DNA of 7,315 bases from Eudoraea sp. (lineage in GTDB: Bacteria > Bacteroidota > Bacteroidia > Flavobacteriales > Flavobacteriaceae), in the NCBI GenBank assembly GCA_013042925.1, contig JABDPH010000251.1, positions 1-7,315 on the forward strand, in the 5' to 3' direction. Below the pieces are notes generated by a model that saw nothing but the letters and a program-made list of their open reading frames with translations, was not told the DNA's origin and did not search any database. Positions 6,149 through 7,315 of this stretch are shown piece by piece. Position 1 is the stretch's first letter; every line of letters starts with the position of its first letter. A program made the position numbers and the translations under genes.

Positions 6149-7315
6149 TTATTGACTATTTAGTGTAGGTTGTTTGGCTTTTAGCTGTTCCAAAGCCTGT
6201 TCAATATCTTGTATGAGATCTTCAGGTTCTTCTATACCTATGGAAAAGCGTATTAATCCATCTGCAATTCCCTGCTTCATCCGATCTTCTTCAGACAGCA
6301 ACGCATGTGAAGTCTGAGTTGGTGATAGGACCGTACTTTCAACCCCTGCAAGGCTCATGGAGGATTTAATAAGTTTAAGTGCCTTTCGAAATTTTGTAGC
6401 ATCAATTGAATCCTTAAGTTCAAAGGATAGCATCCCCCCAAATCCACGCATTTGGGATTTGGCCAAAGCATGATCGGGATGGGAAGTCAGGCCGGGGTAA
6501 TTAACCTGTTTAACATTTTCATTTGAATCCAAATATTCCGCAAGCCTCATGGCATTTTCATTTTGACATTTAACCCGGATACCCATGGTCTTTATACTTC
6601 GTTCCAACAACCAAACTGTATAATCACTAAGACTGCCTCCTAGATTTATCGCCAACTGGAATATCCGCTCCATATTTGCCTTGGATGAAGCAACAGCACC
6701 GGCACAAATATCTGAATGTCCACCCATGTATTTTGTGGCACTATGAATAACCACGTCAATACCAAAATCAATAGGGTTTTGATTTACCGGACTGGCAAAA
6801 GTATTGTCGATCATGGAGACCAGGTTGTGCTTTTTCGCAATGTCTGCGACTGCCGTAAGATCGGTGATCGTCAATAAAGGATTCGACGGGGTTTCAATAT
6901 AAATAACCTTTGTGTTCTTATTAATTTTTGCTTCAAAATCTGATGATTTCAAACCTTCGGTAAATGAATATGATATCCCAAAATTTTCAAATTGCTTTGT
7001 AACTAAATTCCGGGTTCCTCCATATAACATATTTTGAAGTACGACATGATCACCAGCCTTTAAAAAAGCAAAAAGCGCAGTACTTACCGCCGCCATTCCA
7101 CTGCCAAATATCATAGCCTCCTCCGCATGTTCCAGAGCTGCTATTTTTTGAGACAATGCCTTTTGATTGGGGGTGTTAAAATACCTCGGATACCTTTTTA
7201 CATCAACATCTTCAAAAGCATAGGAGGTGCTCATATATAACGGAGAAACAGCCCCTTTGTACTCTTTATCTTTTAATTCTCCAACATGAGTGCAAATAGT
7301 GTTAATCCCCTTATA
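6149..7315 (-). CDS. Cys/Met-metabolism PLP enzyme (cystathionine synthase/lyase family), 5' end cut by window edge
   Basis: A cytoplasmic fold-type I PLP enzyme of the transsulfuration family. The reading frame stays open from the stop (6151-6149) to the right edge, 388 codons. The ATG at 7234-7232 is internal: the 27 codons before it encode CTHVGE and GAVSPLYMSTSYAF, the family's normal N-terminal motif, so only a few codons are missing. Features (numbered from the first visible codon): PLP-phosphate residues YPRY (42-45) and GSGMAA (71-76), D170 in IDNTFASP for the pyridine nitrogen, PLP-binding K195 in SATKYMGGH, SLAGVEST, and substrate-carboxylate R356 in LIRFSIGIEE. All are intact, so it should be active. 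The sequence LYGGT has Gly where methionine gamma-lyase has its special Cys, which argues against that enzyme. Cystathionine gamma-synthase, beta-lyase or gamma-lyase remain possible. It precedes bshB1 by 19 bases, in an apparent thiol operon whose promoter is outside the window. Confidence 0.9.
   Translation of the reverse strand, partial: YKGINTICTHVGELKDKEYKGAVSPLYMSTSYAFEDVDVKRYPRYFNTPNQKALSQKIAALEHAEEAMIFGSGMAAVSTALFAFLKAGDHVVLQNMLYGGTRNLVTKQFENFGISYSFTEGLKSSDFEAKINKNTKVIYIETPSNPLLTITDLTAVADIAKKHNLVSMIDNTFASPVNQNPIDFGIDVVIHSATKYMGGHSDICAGAVASSKANMERIFQLAINLGGSLSDYTVWLLERSIKTMGIRVKCQNENAMRLAEYLDSNENVKQVNYPGLTSHPDHALAKSQMRGFGGMLSFELKDSIDATKFRKALKLIKSSMSLAGVESTVLSPTQTSHALLSEEDRMKQGIADGLIRFSIGIEEPEDLIQDIEQALEQLKAKQPTLNSQ

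Overview
The window looks like chromosomal housekeeping DNA from a member of the Flavobacteriia (Bacteroidota). It is AT-rich. Gene starts lack clear Shine-Dalgarno sequences, and good matches to the Bacteroidota promoter pattern (TTG, about 19-20 bases, TAnnTTTG) occur between genes. Secreted proteins end their signal peptides in Ser-Gln, Ala-Gln or Gly-Gln. The sensor kinase with periplasmic TPRs and the bacillithiol deacetylase BshB1 both fit this phylum. No mobile element, CRISPR array or phage gene is visible.

Layout, left to right. (1) Bases 1-1063, minus strand: two genes for exported proteins in a probable operon. The upstream one is a small glycine-zipper protein. The downstream one is an unrecognised secreted protein whose C-terminus lies outside the window. 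(2) Bases 1064-1306: an AT-rich gap between divergent genes. (3) Bases 1307-2875, plus strand: an M28-family zinc peptidase lipoprotein with all metal ligands in place. (4) Bases 2947-2972: a strong GCAA-loop hairpin between the convergent peptidase and tRNA-His genes, probably a terminator for both. (5) Bases 2988-3062, minus strand: tRNA-His(GTG), with two adjacent T-T mismatches in the acceptor stem. (6) Bases 3078-3129: two promoter matches on opposite strands that interlock at their -33 elements. One drives tRNA-His; the other points to the sensor kinase through a leader of about 185 bases. (7) Bases 3320-5410, plus strand: an orphan TPR sensor histidine kinase. (8) Bases 5407-7315, minus strand: a probable two-gene sulfur operon. 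A transsulfuration-family PLP enzyme (start beyond the right edge) is followed by bshB1. The bshB1 stop codon overlaps the kinase stop codon tail to tail.

Working together: the PLP enzyme handles cystathionine/homocysteine/cysteine-type substrates, and BshB1 makes the glucosaminyl-malate to which cysteine is later added to form bacillithiol. Their linkage therefore makes sense as thiol metabolism. The peptidase, the glycine-zipper protein and the unknown secreted protein are envelope proteins without an evident shared pathway. The kinase has no response regulator gene in view.

I do not see a new multi-gene system here. The items most worth a second look are the mismatched tRNA-His acceptor stem, the interlocked divergent promoters and the kinase leader.
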